Source: Littorina saxatilis
Taxonomy: Eukaryota > Mollusca > Gastropoda > Littorinimorpha > Littorinidae
Direction of reading: 5' to 3'
Assembly: GCF_037325665.1 (NCBI RefSeq)
Contig: NC_090254.1
Span: forward strand, 15,241,412-15,305,411
DNA: 64,000 bases
The position numbers and the translations under genes are program-made. Positions within the stretch are counted from its first letter, which is position 1. Every line of letters begins with the position of its first letter. Of this stretch, positions 23,461-55,574 are shown in pieces. The notes beneath the pieces are model-generated. The model worked only from the letters and a program-made list of their open reading frames with translations, ran no database searches and was not told the DNA's origin.

Positions 23461-23500
<40 letters not shown>

Positions 23501-23513
23501 ACACACACACACA
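23461..23513 (+). repeat. (CA)n microsatellite
   Basis: About 26 CA units with one TA change, just outside the 5' end of the LINE at 20,912-23,300. Confidence 0.97.
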
Positions 23514-23886
23514 TTATTGTGCACATATACACTTCCCCTATATGCAATGTGGATCTTAGTATGGGGATTCAGTATGGTTTAACGCAGAAAGGAAGATATA
23601 TTTAAAGGAGGTTAAATGCCTTGCAGGGCTCAGCGTAAGCACAGTGGCACCTGAACTGGCACAACACGAGGGGGTAGTTATTATTTTGACATCTCTGTCC
23701 GCTCGGTACTGCAACATATCTACGTTTGATCAAAGAAAGTGCCTAGAAACTGAAGTAATGCGAGGTCTTGATATATTTGTGGCATACTCCAGAAATAGCT
23801 CTGTCGAAGTGACAATATACATTGTAAGAAGAGTGAACATCTTGAAATCCAAAAACAAGGAGACTGCCAACGTTCCATAATTCAGA

Positions 23887-24205
23887 ATACAAAAACAAGA
23901 AGGGTATGTTGTTGGAACGTTTAATTATTGACAAAACAAAACGTTACGTTCACAGATATATCGACCCAGCGGTCTTTTAAGTGCACAGACAAACACTAAT
24001 TAGACAACACTTATCTGACAAAATGTTCAGCCGCTTGCAGGGAAGACACAAGCAAGGCAATCAATTTTTTTTTTAATTTTGTCTACTTATTGTTTGTCTG
24101 TGCACTTAAAAGACTGCTGGGTCGATATATTTGTGAACGTAACGTTTTGTTTTGTCAATAATTAAACGTTCCAACAACATACCTTTCTTATTTTTGGATT
24201 GTGAA
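23887..24205. mobile_element. Foldback element, ~320 bp
   Basis: Arms of about 115 bp (from ATACAAAAACAAGAAGGGTA to about 24,001, and 24,093 to 24,205) are inverted copies around a 90-bp centre. They include GTTGTTGGAACGTTTAATTA and CGTTACGTTCACAGATATAT. There is no coding sequence and no clear target duplication. Confidence 0.75.
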
Positions 24206-24387
24206 CATCTTGAGATTCGTTCACTGAGTGTGATGTAGACACTTACACGGGGCTAAATCTGAATATTGCCATATATTTGTCATGCTCAAGTTGGAGGACT
24301 TCAAGCAATGCCAAATATACTTGAATCTCATGTCCATTTCCGTCTTGGCCACGACTATCAGGAAAACAAGGTTGGGTGTTGAAATAG

Positions 24388-25042
24388 CTTACACTTAATG
24401 AACGAAGTGGATTCACAGCGCGCGGCGCGTTACGGTGCAGCGTTGCGATTTACAACGGCGCGGCGCTACGAGGAGCGCTGCGATTCACGACGCGCGATGT
24501 ATTCTGCCGATACATTTCCTTCACAATCGCAAAGTTTACAACAGCTACATCTATCTGATCTTTTTGAGAAACGAAAAACAGAGCTCCATTCTATCTCTCT
24601 CACTCTTTCAACTGAATTCACCATATATCGCTGCGCCGAAAAACGTGCCTACCTCTGCTGAACAATCCTTCTCATTGCGGTCAATGCACATGCGCCAATC
24701 TTGGACTTACAAAATGCGACCCTTTGACCGATCGAACCATGGGTTAGGGTTCGGGTTAGGGTTAGGATTAGGGTTAGGATTAGGGTAAGGGTTAGGGTTA
24801 GGTTGTTCACGACCTGATTAATCTCCCCATGTTAGCGCATGAGTGTCCAAAGAAAGAGTGTAAAATGTTGCTGATAATCATGCATGTACAACAATAAAGC
24901 GCGTCAACAATCTGCGCTGGTGAGAGCAATAGCCGCGCTCTGGGAATCGCTGCGCTGCACAACGCGCCGCGCTCTGTGAATCGCCGCGCTCCACTGACAG
25001 CGCGCCGCGCTCTGTGAATCGCTTGTTCTTAATGAATTGTAG
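24388..25042. mobile_element. GC-rich inverted-repeat element with telomere-like core
   Basis: The ends are imperfect inverted copies (ACTTAATGAACGAAGTGGAT versus the complement of AGCGATTCACAG...). GCGCGGCGCG words are repeated near both ends (24,416-24,500; 24,930-25,015). A TTAGGG-type tract lies in the middle. The GC-rich ends contrast with the AT-rich flanks. Confidence 0.6.
24741..24803 (+). repeat. Interstitial telomere-like (TTAGGG)n tract, 63 bp
   Basis: About ten units of TTAGGG with variants (TTCGGG, TTAGGA, GTAAGGG). TTAGGG is the telomere unit of molluscs and most animals. The interruptions suggest an old interstitial block rather than a chromosome end. Confidence 0.85.
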
Positions 25043-25390
25043 CCCTGAATTCCCTCGATCACCACCCTCGCAAAGGCCCCGTCCCGACTGTGTGAGGGGA
25101 AAAAAAGAAGGTCACCGTCACTTGTCGTCGTGCTGAGTTGTCGGGCGTCTTCCCCGCAACCTCACTAATGTCTCGTACAATTCATCTTCTTTGACTCGCC
25201 GGCATTGAGCTTAATTTTGTTTACTAAAAAATATTGAGATATGTTGAATTATGATAATGCAGTTGTAGTCTCTGAAACTGCTCATTCGTAAATTTTTATT
25301 TGGCCACATTTCAAGTCCTAGCTCAGTGGGGGACTTCTTGTTTTTTGCTGATGTGAGTTCTCAATGAGTCTGAATGTCCATCATGTGATT

Positions 25391-26119
25391 TTTGTCACTT
25401 TGTGCTGCGGCTTGTATCTTCCTGAACCGTTCTGTCATAGTTATTTGCCTGCCAGCATTGTTTTCTATTACCGTAAACTACCTTGTATACGCCCACCCCC
25501 CTAATGCACCAATTTTGTCACTTTGTGCTGCGGCTTGTATCTTCCTGAACCGTTCTGTCATAGTTATTTGCCTGCCAGCATTGTTTTCTATTACCGTAAA
25601 CTACCTTGTATACGCCCACCCCCCTAATGCACCAATTTTGTCACTTTGTGCTGCGGCTTGTATCTTCCTGAACCGTTCTGTCATAGTTATTTGCCTGCCA
25701 GCATTGTTTTCTATTACCGTAAACTACCTTGTATACGCCCACCCCCTAATGCACCAATTTTGTCACTTTGTGCTGCGGCTTGTATCTTCCTGAACCGTTC
25801 TGTCATAGTTATTTGCCTGCCAGCATTGTTTTCTATTACCGTAAACTACCTTGTATACGCCCACCCCCCTAATGCACCAATTTTGTCACTTTGTGCTGCG
25901 GCTTGTATCTTCCTGAACCGTTAACACGTTCTGTCATAGTTATTTGCCTGCCAGCATTGTTTTCTATTACCGTAAACTACCTTGTATACGCCCACCCCCC
26001 TAATGCACCAATTTTGTCACTTTGTGCTGCGGCTTGTATCTTCCTGAACCGTTCTGTCATAGTTATTTGCCTGCCAGCATTGTTTTCTATTACCGTAAAC
26101 TACCTTGTATACGCCCACC
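25391..26119. repeat. Tandem array, six units of ~123 bp
   Basis: Units start at 25,391, 25,514, 25,637, 25,759, 25,882 and 26,013 (TTTGTCACTTTGTGCTGCGG). The fifth unit has a short insert. Units are otherwise nearly identical. Each ends TACCGTAAACTACCTTGTAT plus ACGCCCACC, which is also the terminal inverted repeat of the element that follows (to 26,920). Long open frames across it are by-products of the repeat. Confidence 0.93.
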
Positions 26120-26920
26120 GGGCGGGGATGTAGCTCAGTCGGTAGCGCGCTGGAGTTGTATCCAGTTGGCCGCTGTCAACGTGAGTTCGTCCCCACGTTC
26201 GGCGAGAGATTTATTTCTGAGTCAACTTTGTGTGCAGACTCTCCTTGGTGTCCGAACACCCCCCCGTGTGTACACGCAAACACAAGACCAAGTAGTGCGC
26301 ACGAAAAAGATCCTGTAATCCATGTCAGAGGTCGGTGGGTTATAGAAACACGAAAATACCCAGCATGCTTCCTCCGAAAACGGCGTATGGCTGCCTAAAT
26401 GGCGGGGTAAAAAACGGTCATACACGTAAAATTCCACTCGTGCAAAAAACACGAGTGTACGTGGGAGTTTCAGCCCACAAACGCAGAAGAAGAAGAAGTA
26501 TACGCCCACCCCCCTAATGCACCAATTTTTTTCCAAAAGTTGGGGGTGGGCGTTTACTAGGTACTATACCCTTTACAGGAGCGGTTCCTTTCCTTGACTA
26601 AGGATATTTTGGTCACTTGGCAAGGAAGTGTTCAAAGGATGCGTTATCGCACACAACTTTCCTCTCTCTCACTCTCTCACACACACAGGAAGGAATTCTG
26701 CAAGCAAACCACGAATGAAATCTTCTTGCTTTATCGTCTGTTAACAATTCCAAAAGACAACAACAGCAGACTGAATAATCTGTTTTATTTTCCTTTAGTC
26801 TAATGATCGAAAACGGGGGATGGGCGTTTACCCGGTACTGTACCCTGTGCGCAGAATTTGACCAAAAATAGGGGGAGGGCGTTTACTCGATACTGGGCAT
26901 ATACAAGGTAGTTTACGGTA
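26091..26920. mobile_element. Inverted-repeat element bordering the 123-bp array
   Basis: It begins TACCGTAAACTACCTTGTAT and ends at 26,920 with ATACAAGGTAGTTTACGGTA. Several GGGGGTGGGCGTTTAC-type words lie inside (26,545, 26,820, 26,870). The SINE at 26,120 interrupts it; net length is about 440 bp. Confidence 0.65.
26120..26497 (+). mobile_element. tRNA-headed SINE, 378 bp, with (GAA)n tail
   Basis: It starts GGGCGGGGATGTAGCTCAGT, with box A TAGCTCAGTCGGTAGCGC and box B-like GAGTTCGTCCC. The 3' part contains ACTCGTGCAAAAAACACGAG and GGGAGTTTCAGCCCAC, and the tail is (GAA)n. A perfect 13-bp duplication, GTATACGCCCACC, lies at 26,107-26,119 and 26,498-26,510. It interrupts the last unit of the 123-bp tandem array. 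Confidence 0.9.
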
Positions 26921-27584
26921 CTTCCAATGCTGCACAATTAAAATTATGTGAAACTTAACAGATATTCTTTTATTCTCCAGACACTCTCACACACAAAGAC
27001 ACTCACACATACACTTTAACACACAAAAACGCACAGCCAAAATTAATTTGATGAATTCACAGACAGAATACTGCGAACATTTGATTTATTTAGCAGTCAA
27101 AATGCATTTTTATCTTTTACATGTACCAAAGTGAAAAATATAACAATGAAAGTAAGTTTGATATCACGCTAGACTGACATATACAATCATATGCACCAAG
27201 ACAGAAAAAAATCCACATCCCCTTGTATCACAAAACATCAAATGCTCAACCATGGTAACCATAACAATGTTCACGAACATCTGCTGCATGGAATAAACAA
27301 ATTTTATGTACAAAGAAGCAACAAATAAGAAAAATAATAAACTGGTGAGAAACCACCTCCTCATTCTAGTTAGCCCTAATATGGTCATTTTTATATTTTA
27401 TCATTTTATATCAAATTAAAAACTACAGATAAATGAAAATATAAAAATGTTACAGTCGCTCTATTTATTTTTGCCCCACCGCGACTTTACAAAATGTGCA
27501 GACAATAACAACAAATATGAGTGGACAAAAAGAAAACAGAGAAAAAAAGAATAGACATAAAAATGATAACAAAACACACACACA

Positions 27585-27587
27585 CTG

Positions 27588-27656
<69 letters not shown>

Positions 27657-27720
27657 TTCTCTCTCTCTCACACACACACACACTCTTTCTCTCCACCCCC
27701 CCCCCCCCCACACACACAGA
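27585..27720 (+). repeat. Compound (TC)n/(CA)n/C-run microsatellite
   Basis: CTCTCT, then (CA)n, CTTTCTCTCTCT, (CA)n, a C-run and CACACA, in the region downstream of NADK. Confidence 0.97.
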
Positions 27721-28849
27721 TAACAAAAATTGCAAAACAAAGACAAGAAAAGACATCCTGACACAAAAACAAGGGGAACAAGTTAGCACTAAGCCCCTGT
27801 GGTCCCATCTGCATGAGGCGAGGGGCGAACAGTGGGAATAAAGGAAAAGAACAATGTGGGAACAGGGGCTGGCGACAATCCAAATGCGCACTTGCTACAT
27901 GCAGAGGGTATCTAGTCATTGTCTCACTGACCAGCTGCACCCTTTGGGCTTGCTACATATTCTGTACCCACCTTTGTCAGACCTTTAGCTCTCTCATGAT
28001 TCACACATTCACGCACTCACACACTCTCTCCTTCCCTCCAGGCAAATACATTCTTTCCCTCTTCCCCACATAAATATCCCCCCCCACCCCACATACACAT
28101 TCTCTCAGTCTTTCTCTCTTCTATCATCAGCTTATATCATAAGCCTTGTAAATAACATTGTTATCTTTCTCTTTCTCTCTCTCTCTCTCGCTCTACAGAC
28201 ATATTCTCTCTAGCCGGGCTTCTCTCATATTCTCTCTTTCTTTTGACAAACACACCCTCTCTCCCTCTCTCTTACGTACTGCAGATGCCCCAAAAGACAT
28301 GAATGCACTCTAACAACTGCAGTCGAAATAAACACATGTACAATGTTGAATTCAATTGGCAAACATGTCTGAAAGCATTGGTCCTTGAACTGTTAATTAA
28401 AAAAAAAGTCAACATATTGAAATAAAACAAATAAGGTAACAAAGGATACAATGAAACGAATCAAAATTTTAGAAAACAGTTATATTTCATTGAAATCAGA
28501 TATGTTAAACATTTAGTGAAAAGTGTGCGCATATTTACATGGCATATAAACTCTACAACTACAATTTCATGCATCTGACACATGCCGCAAAGAAATGTTA
28601 ACCCCAAACTGTGCATGAATATATACGTTTACAAGTAAAATCCTGAACACGTTCTCACTTCGTCAGGATTCTGACATATCAGCAACAAAGACAAAGGCTA
28701 ATACAATTACGCAGTCATCTAGAAACGAGAAACATGTACAGTGCCCAATCAACATGCAGTAAGGTTTGAAAATATGATTCTAAAGGACTCATCTTCATCA
28801 TACTTACACCAACTAAAAATAAAATAAAAATTAAGCTCACAGCGAGTCA

Positions 28850-29187
28850 TTTTCTTCTTCTTTTCTTTTACTCTACTTTTACATGTACTTTAATCCCATC
28901 GCTGAGAAATTCAGGGCGCTTCCTCCCAGTGGAAAGCTAGCAGCAACAAGAGTGGCACTAATCCAGGTGTGTGCGTGTTTAGGTGTGATCAGCCATCTCA
29001 TGCACTTCTGACACAACGACCGAGGTCTGTCACGTGCCTTAATTACAGCGGTGACATTGGGGTGGAACATGGTTTTCGTCTTTGAGTCTCCACATAAAGT
29101 TGACCTGTGTCTGACCCAGCCCGGATTCGAACCTGTGACGCAAAAAATCACAAGTCCAGGGTGCTCTACCAATTAAAGTAGCATGCT
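28850..29187 (-). mobile_element. tRNA-headed SINE
   Basis: The minus strand has box A-like ATTGGTAGAGCACCCTGG and box B GGTTCGAATCC (29,170-29,110). The body ends in TTTCCACTGGGAGGAAGCG and CAGCGATGGGATTAAAG before an AAAG/AAGAAG-rich tail. The same 3' part recurs several times at 33,710-34,560. No clear target duplication is visible. Confidence 0.7.
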
Positions 29188-30252
29188 CCCATGAAAAGTG
29201 TTCAACTTCTTTTTACTGTGCCCGCAAATGTGGGGTGTGGTGATGGTACTTAAAACAGGAGGTTTGCAAACGGAAGAGGCAAGTCAAAGAAATATGGAAT
29301 GCAAGGTCTCTGGTACAAATGTACAAATACAAACAATCTTCTTCTTTCGTTGTTTGGAAAAAGTGCAGTTGAATAACAAAACATTGCAACAAAACAACAA
29401 TTTGGTGATGTAGTTTTTATCAACAATTCCATAAGATAAATTTATAAGAACGTTACTGTCCCAAAGAAAGAAACAAGGAAAGAAATAAGGAATACGAAAA
29501 TGTATTGTGCTTCAGGCTGGGAGCCTCCACTTTTTCCGTAATTAATCAGCACTTATCTAGGGGGGGTCTGAAGGGGTATAGTTGGGAGTGATTCATAATA
29601 TGGGGCGTTAATATTAGCATGGAGATTAATCCAGGGCAAAATGTAAATTCTATATTTTTTTGACAACAGCTCTGCAATTCAAGGTGCAACCCCCACTTTT
29701 TAACACAAAAATGAGAAAAATTCATAGATTAGGTGTTACCAGTGTTTTAGGCGCATTAGCATCCAAAATGTTACAATATGGAAAATAGTGTGCATCCCAG
29801 CTATACCCTGTGCAACCTACTGCTTGTGCTAAATTACCAGCACATACGTTTGACAGAATACATACAACATAAATGACTTTATTTTAGACAACAGGTGAAA
29901 GGTATTGACTCCTTCCCCAGTACACAATCATGTACACTGCTACAGATCTGTCCAGCTTTTCACATGGAATAAACAAGTCTTCTGCACCCTTTCACTTAGA
30001 TTTGTAACAAGATTAATATCAAGAGCATAGTCTGCATTCTGTGCAACAACAAAACAAATTTTGCTGCACTACCTTTGATGTCTCTTAATTGTCAAATTGA
30101 TTCAACAAAAATCAAGTCCCCACGCTGGACAAGAAGCAGCCTAGCTGACATGCGTTCAAGTTGAAGGATGATCTTATCCTGTGTTGAATTAAACCTAAAC
30201 AGATCGGTAGTGGCAAACATGTATGCTTACATGAGAAGCACAATATACATAT

Positions 30253-30503
30253 GTGACCCTCCACCACGGAATGAGTTGCATGTCACCTTTGCATGATTTT
30301 CATATTTTTACATTTTTCAAAAGAGTTTTTTATGCTCTATCCAGTGGTGAAAACCGTTTTAGAAAAGAGCGAAAACTGTTTGAGTTATAAGCCTGTGACT
30401 AAGGTGACCCTCACACTGTTACCAGACACTCCCCGGACTTTTATTAAGCCTAGCGCAGAACCGCGCGAGGTGACATGCGACTCATTTCGTGGTGGAGGGT
30501 CAC
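30253..30503. mobile_element. 251-bp MITE, copy 1
   Basis: The terminal inverted repeats start GTGACCCTCCACCACGGAAT and extend about 35 bp. A 4-bp duplication, ATAT, flanks it. It is almost identical to the copy at 32,930, in the same orientation. Confidence 0.85.
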
Positions 30504-32656
30504 ATATAAACATTCAACTATTAACAATTTTACATATTCTGTACAATCAAACACCAATTAAGGCTATGCACAAATTTCCCCCACTGCCATTAATTACAAA
30601 CCAACTCCCTTTCCCTCCTCCACAATAGACGGTGTCTGTAAATAACTATTGGCTCTTTTCATGGCATATGGAAGAGTCATTGTGCCTCTGGAAGCTGACA
30701 CAAAAACATGAGAACACTGACCATGCAGTTCAACCAAGCGAACACGGTCATCTCAGTGAAGAAATTGCATCTGATGTACATGTTTTTCAAAGGAGACATG
30801 ATCTCTGGAGGAAACACTGTCATTCAAACCAGTGCCCGATCGATGCCAATGTTTTGTTCTCCTGAAAACATGTACATTGGAGATAACCAATTCACTACAA
30901 CCATGACTCAGCTTCAGGCGCATGCAACTTGGCAACAGCCCTTCAACACTCCATCAGAGTTATTTGCGGACTTTGTCTATTTTGCTGAAATCACAGTACT
31001 TTGCCATTTTGATTTCCGTTGATTAGTACTGATGCTTATTACAGATTGCATTTTTCTAGAAGTGCATGCACTTGTCTTGATGAATGTATAGCCACAGGTG
31101 TCAAACACTCTGCACCACATAAAATGTGCGTATAAATACTAATAGAGATTCTTATATTCTGAAGTTGTTTTTGTTTTTGTTTTGTTTTTAAAGACATGAA
31201 GCTTCAAAATGTTTCTTCTTAATTAAATAATGAAATTTTAAGAACATTGTGTACGGTAAAGACAGAAGCACAATCATATACCCTGAGACACAAAAGCACA
31301 GAAATATTTATGAAATACGCTGGAAGAAGAAAAAACACACCAGTAAATGAAAGCTCCAAAGACTCTTCACATATACTTGCTTCAAATATAAGCTGAGAAA
31401 TAGGACCTTCAAGTATAATATAAGGAACAACAATTTAACTACGTAATTATAGAAAAAAGAGAGAGAGGTGTATAAGGACATAGATGCAGTTACATCATCA
31501 GAGCACCATCTGAAAAATTCGATCAACAGATGAAACAATTAATGGCTGTACATTTAAATGCATCAATTACCCCTCTCCTCTTTTGCGAACACAAGAATTG
31601 CCATAGTGAACTGAGTACAAGAAAAAATGACCTGCTCGTAGTTTATACTGTCCATCTTCATATGAAGACTACAATACAAACATAAAAGTACAGTTCAAAT
31701 TCTTGTGGCATTAGACTTTGTTACATTTTACTGTTTTGCAGTAGCTAGCTCGATCAAGTTGATACAATTGTATACCATTTTGCGTACATTTGCTTCTTCA
31801 AACATGTTGAATTGAAGCAATCATTGTATGTACATTGCTGTAAAAACTGTCAGGCATCATAGAATTTACACTGTGTTTGTTTTCATTGCTTGCCATTTCA
31901 GGACTGAGGGAAATACAGCCAGGAATTTAAGACTTCGCCCATAAGTTATAACTAAGGCATTACAGTCTGCAGTAGCATGACATTTTAGTTAATGAAATCT
32001 CATTTGCCTCAATTTTAACAATTATACAGGACAGCTGGCCCAATGCTAATGAACTGCGTCTTCAGTAATTATAATCTGCTTGGACAGCAACCAACAGCGA
32101 CCTTGATGAACCATCTTGTGAGTTGAACGGTTCAGACATCATATCACATCATCACCACTCAGTCCCCCTCCGAGGGAAATAATAAATTACATTCATATAA
32201 ATGTAAGCAGCACTTTTAGAGTCTCCTTTCTAGGTTTCTCAAATGAACAGTTATGGTCAAGATTAGTTTTGATCCATCCATCAAAGGAGAGAAAGACTCA
32301 AGTATATAAGTTGGTCTCATTATTGTATACTCCTTGTGATATGTAAACGGTGATTTGACAAAAATCAAGACATTTACATTTTGTTGCTGAACATTAAACT
32401 TGACAAAAACCATGCAGCCATATTTATGACATAAGCTATCTCAGCAGTCTGATAAAAACTGCAAATGAAATAGTCTTTACAAACAGAGACTGTTGAGTTT
32501 ATGATCCCACAGCAGAAGATCAAAGGTCCTCTTTATCTCTCCCTGAAGTAGCCTTGACCTTCTTACTAGCAATTAACTTCAAGGTCATATCCACTGAAAC
32601 AGCCTTGACCTATTTGTCAAGGTCAAAAGGTTCTTGTTCCACAGGGTGTCCTTGAC

Positions 32657-51996
<19,340 letters not shown>

Positions 51997-54099
51997 TTTT
52001 CAATCTGCCCCTCCACACCACTTAAATCGTCGCTCAGACCACGATTACTGTAGGAGCTTTCGATGGTTGTTGATACGTGTTCCTTTTGCATCTGTACTCC
52101 ATGGTACCGCTTTTGCTTTTATACGCGATGATACGCGATGATACGCTGTTTGCGTTTCACTCCGTAGTCCGCCTTTTGCATTTTGTACACTGTAGTACGT
52201 TTTTCGCAGGTCACGGCATAGTGTGTCTATTTTATTTGCACATTTTTTTAAACGTATTTCTTTCTTACATCCCGATGCGTCTCTTGCATCGTCACGTCAC
52301 AGCGACCGTAAGAATTCAGTAAACTATTCCCATGTTTTCTGTTTCAGTTCTTCAAACACTGTTCCATCACAAACGTCTGGAGTACGTTTCGGCGCTTTCA
52401 CTAAGAGTGATCATCCGTGTGCAGTAAATGTCAACTCCTGAACGAATCCAGTACTTGTGTTCCCTTTTATTCTCAGACACACGATTACCGCACACAAATG
52501 CACAGCAGGTTCTGGCAGAAGATTCATCCTCCTTATTATGCTGTGTGTGTAAACTCGCATATATTATATCCCTTCGAAAATGTTGGATCACTTTTCGTGG
52601 TTTCGTTGGTGTCAGATTTACGAAGGCTCGACGAGAATGACTTGTATGCTAACCCATTGTAACCGTTGTTTGGTACAATGCACAGTTTTTCACAACAGCT
52701 GTAGCGATGAAGGAACGCTAGCTACTAGAAGAACTTTATCATAACTCACCTACGTCAGAGTCCATAGCATTTCATGCGATTTCGTCTATATTCCGCGTAT
52801 GTCATTTGTTGAATTTTAAAGCTCTTCTTTCAGGGAGAATTTTCTTTCTTTCTCGCAGCTGGATTGCCGTTCACACACAGTTCTCTTGTACCCTCTCTTT
52901 GTGAAAAAAAAGCAGGATGTAAAATATAAACCAAAAATGACGACAGACCATGTCTAAATTGTTGCAACCTGAACTTCCTGGCGAATACGTTATCTTATTT
53001 TTTTTATCACGCAGTCAAAAGGAAATTACTGTGTTCTTTCTTTGAGAGCTTTGTAGAGAAGAAAAAAACCATGCACGCACGCATGCATGCTCACACGATC
53101 GAACACACGCACACCCTAACACCCACCCAACCGCGCACACACGTCACACACACACACGCACCAAAACAACCGTTTATCGAGTTCTACTTCATTCATTCCT
53201 CAACACGAAATGAATTTCCCACGATAGCTTTCTTCGGCCGTTTTTTTTTTAACTGACTTAGAGTTATACACTTTATGAAATCGCATTCATGCAGATCTCT
53301 CGAATCTCCCTTTCTCTCAACAATGGCATAAATACCAGTTATAGTTGTGTCGCAGAATGTTTTCATCTTGGATAAACTGCGACACCGTTCCCACTATAGG
53401 TTTCAACGGCCCGTTTCTTGAACTGAGCTATGCGCTCCATGAATTCACGTTTATATATATATATATATCCTCTACTCCCCCGCAATGCATTCCTTCTCCC
53501 GCCCTCCCATCCCTGCCCCCCCCCCCCCCCTTCCACCGACCTATCTAGTACTAGTATTGTGTATCTCTTCCACCTCCCCCCCCCCCTAGATTGTCCCTGT
53601 ATCTGTCTGTCAGTCAGTCAGTCTGTCTGTCTGTCTGTCCCTCTCTCTCTGGTCTCTGTCTGTCTGTCTCTTTTTCTCTCTCTTTCTGTCTGTCTGTCTC
53701 TCTCTTTCTGTCTGTCTCCCCCCCCCCCCCCCCTCTGTCTATCTCTCAATCACTGTCTCTGGCAGACTCACTGTGATAGCACCAGTCTCTATTCCACACC
53801 TCTGTCTATCTCTCAATCACTGTCTCTGGCAGACTCACTGTGATAGCACCAGTCTCTATTGCACACTGACCGCACAATCAACGGCTACATGCACAGACAA
53901 CAGCGAGAATTCTCACTCCACATCCGCACATCCGACTTCAAAGGAAGAAACATTCGCAGAACATCCCTCAATGCCACGCGATCTCTCTATCAGTCAAACA
54001 CACACTGATCCATAGCTATGCGAAACTCAAACGGATCTCTGCATCGTATAATTTAAACAACTTCGAGGATGATACGGTATTTTGTGTGTTGGTATTGAT

Positions 54100-54156
<57 letters not shown>

Positions 54157-55240
54157 ACATAACAGGACACGCATCAAATTGTCCTCATTTTCTTCCTCTC
54201 TTGTTATGCCTTGGGCAATTAAAGATTCTGTATTCTACAACTATGCCACGCACCGCAAATACCACGAATCACATGTTCTCTTTTTCTCTCAGGTAAAACT
54301 CCACCCGACACACACCAATCGCAATACCCACCCACCCTTGAATCAAAGCACAGACTATGAATGACAATTCATACTTCTACCTTGTGATATAGTATTTTAG
54401 GTGACAGATTTGTTTTAAATCAACATTTAAATAATAATGCGTATTAGAAATCATGGGCTCTAAGTCCATTTTTATTTTTTTTTATTTTTTTTTTTTTAGA
54501 GAGAAAACGACGTCATATTGAGCGGACACTGCGAGCGATGCACACGACAGCTCATTTTTCACTATGTCGCTCATAATCGTTTGAATGTATGTAATTATCA
54601 GTCGGTGTTGCCTAACGAGGGGAACACATCTCCCAAGGCACACCCCCCCCCCAAAAAAAAAAAAAAAAAAAAAAAATTTAAAAAAACAAAAAAAAAAGGA
54701 CACCGGGTCTTTTTGTAAAGCGTCTTTTAATGTTTAGCGTGTCTTCGATTTGAAGGCTAAGGATGAACTTATCTCATCCACAAGTCTTAACGACAGATCT
54801 GTGTTTTTTTGCATGATCGTTTACACTGAAAGCATTGCATCTTTCAAGTGTATCGTCCTTGCTCTGAACAGAAAAATGGCGTTAAGGCGCACTCCTTCCC
54901 GTGAAAACAGTTCAGCTGACCATCTGAGATCTGACCAGGCTTTGACATGAAACAAGACAATCCCTCCACTTAAGTCACATTCCAAAATAAACAGCCTGGG
55001 TGCTCTCTGTGGGATTTAATTTAATTTATTTTTTTTTCAAGAAATGATTTCATCAAAAAAAATCAAACTTAATAACCACAGCAAGCAGCCACGGTGTTGG
55101 GTTTTGGTATGTGTCCAAGTGGAGTGATGATCTTATCCCGTGTAAATTAAAAGCCTGGCCAGATCTGAGATGGTGAACCGAACCGATGTTTTCACGAGAA
55201 GGAGTGTGCCTTGAAAGTCTTTCTAAATCTAGTTGTCAGC
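51997..55240. other. Region upstream of NADK exon 1
   Basis: No further coding exon is supported. The promoter or untranslated exons of NADK may lie here, but no element decides it. Low complexity: C-runs (53,516, 53,576, 53,717), TCTGTCTG repeats (53,600-53,760) and a 68-bp duplication (CTATCTCTCAATCACTGTCT) at 53,739 and 53,807. An A-run lies at 54,652-54,676. Confidence 0.5.
54101..54152 (+). repeat. (TG)n microsatellite
   Basis: About 25 TG units in otherwise unassigned DNA upstream of NADK. Confidence 0.98.
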
Positions 55241-55251
55241 ATCGTTTTGCT

Positions 55252-55574
55252 TACCGGCACGGTTGGCTTAGTGGTAAGGCGTCCGCCCCGTGATAGGGAG
55301 GTCGTGGGTTCGAACCCCGGCCGGGTCATACCTAAGACTTTAAAATTGGCAATCTGGTGGCTGCTCCGCCTGGCGTCTGGCATTATGGGGTTAGTTCTAG
55401 AACTGGTTGGTCCGGTGTCAGAATAATGTGACTGGGTGAGACATGAAGCCTGTGCTACGACTTCTGTCTTGTGTGTGGCGCACGTTATATGTCAAAGCAG
55501 CACCGACCTGATATGGCCCTTCGTGGTCGGCTGGGCGTTAAGCAAACAAACAAACAAACAAACAAACAACAAAA
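55252..55574 (+). mobile_element. tRNA-headed SINE, 323 bp, with (CAAA)n tail
   Basis: It starts TACCGGCACGGTTGGCTTAG, with box A TGGCTTAGTGGTAAGGCG and box B GGTTCGAACCC. It ends GGCTGGGCGTTAAG, then (CAAA)n. A perfect 11-bp duplication, ATCGTTTTGCT, is at 55,241-55,251 and 55,575-55,585. The tRNA fold is not a tRNA gene here, because the body and tail follow it and target duplications bound the whole. Confidence 0.9.

Larger units (their letters stand above)
27440..32656 (-). other. DNA downstream of NADK; possible long 3' UTR
   Basis: The 5.2 kb after the NADK stop has no convincing open frame. It is AT-rich, with microsatellites at 27,585-27,720 and 28,080-28,280, one SINE (about 28,850-29,187) and one 251-bp element (30,253-30,503). 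Just after the stop, 32,560-32,650 repeats AAGGTCA-type words. Several aataaa words on the minus strand (for example near 27,470) could end the transcript; none is decisive, so the UTR length is unknown. Confidence 0.3.

Noticed and set aside
25391-26119. CRISPR-like array
   Set aside because: The units are 123 bp and contiguous, with no distinct spacers, in an animal genome.
25392-26133. Frames repeating LSLCAAACIFLNRSVIVICL
   Set aside because: They are read through the 123-bp tandem array; there is no start context, splice sites or family match.
55252-55330. tRNA gene
   Set aside because: The tRNA-like part has good A and B boxes but is the head of a SINE with body, (CAAA)n tail and target duplications. 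The same applies at 1,293-2,151, 26,120, 28,850-29,187 and 42,308.
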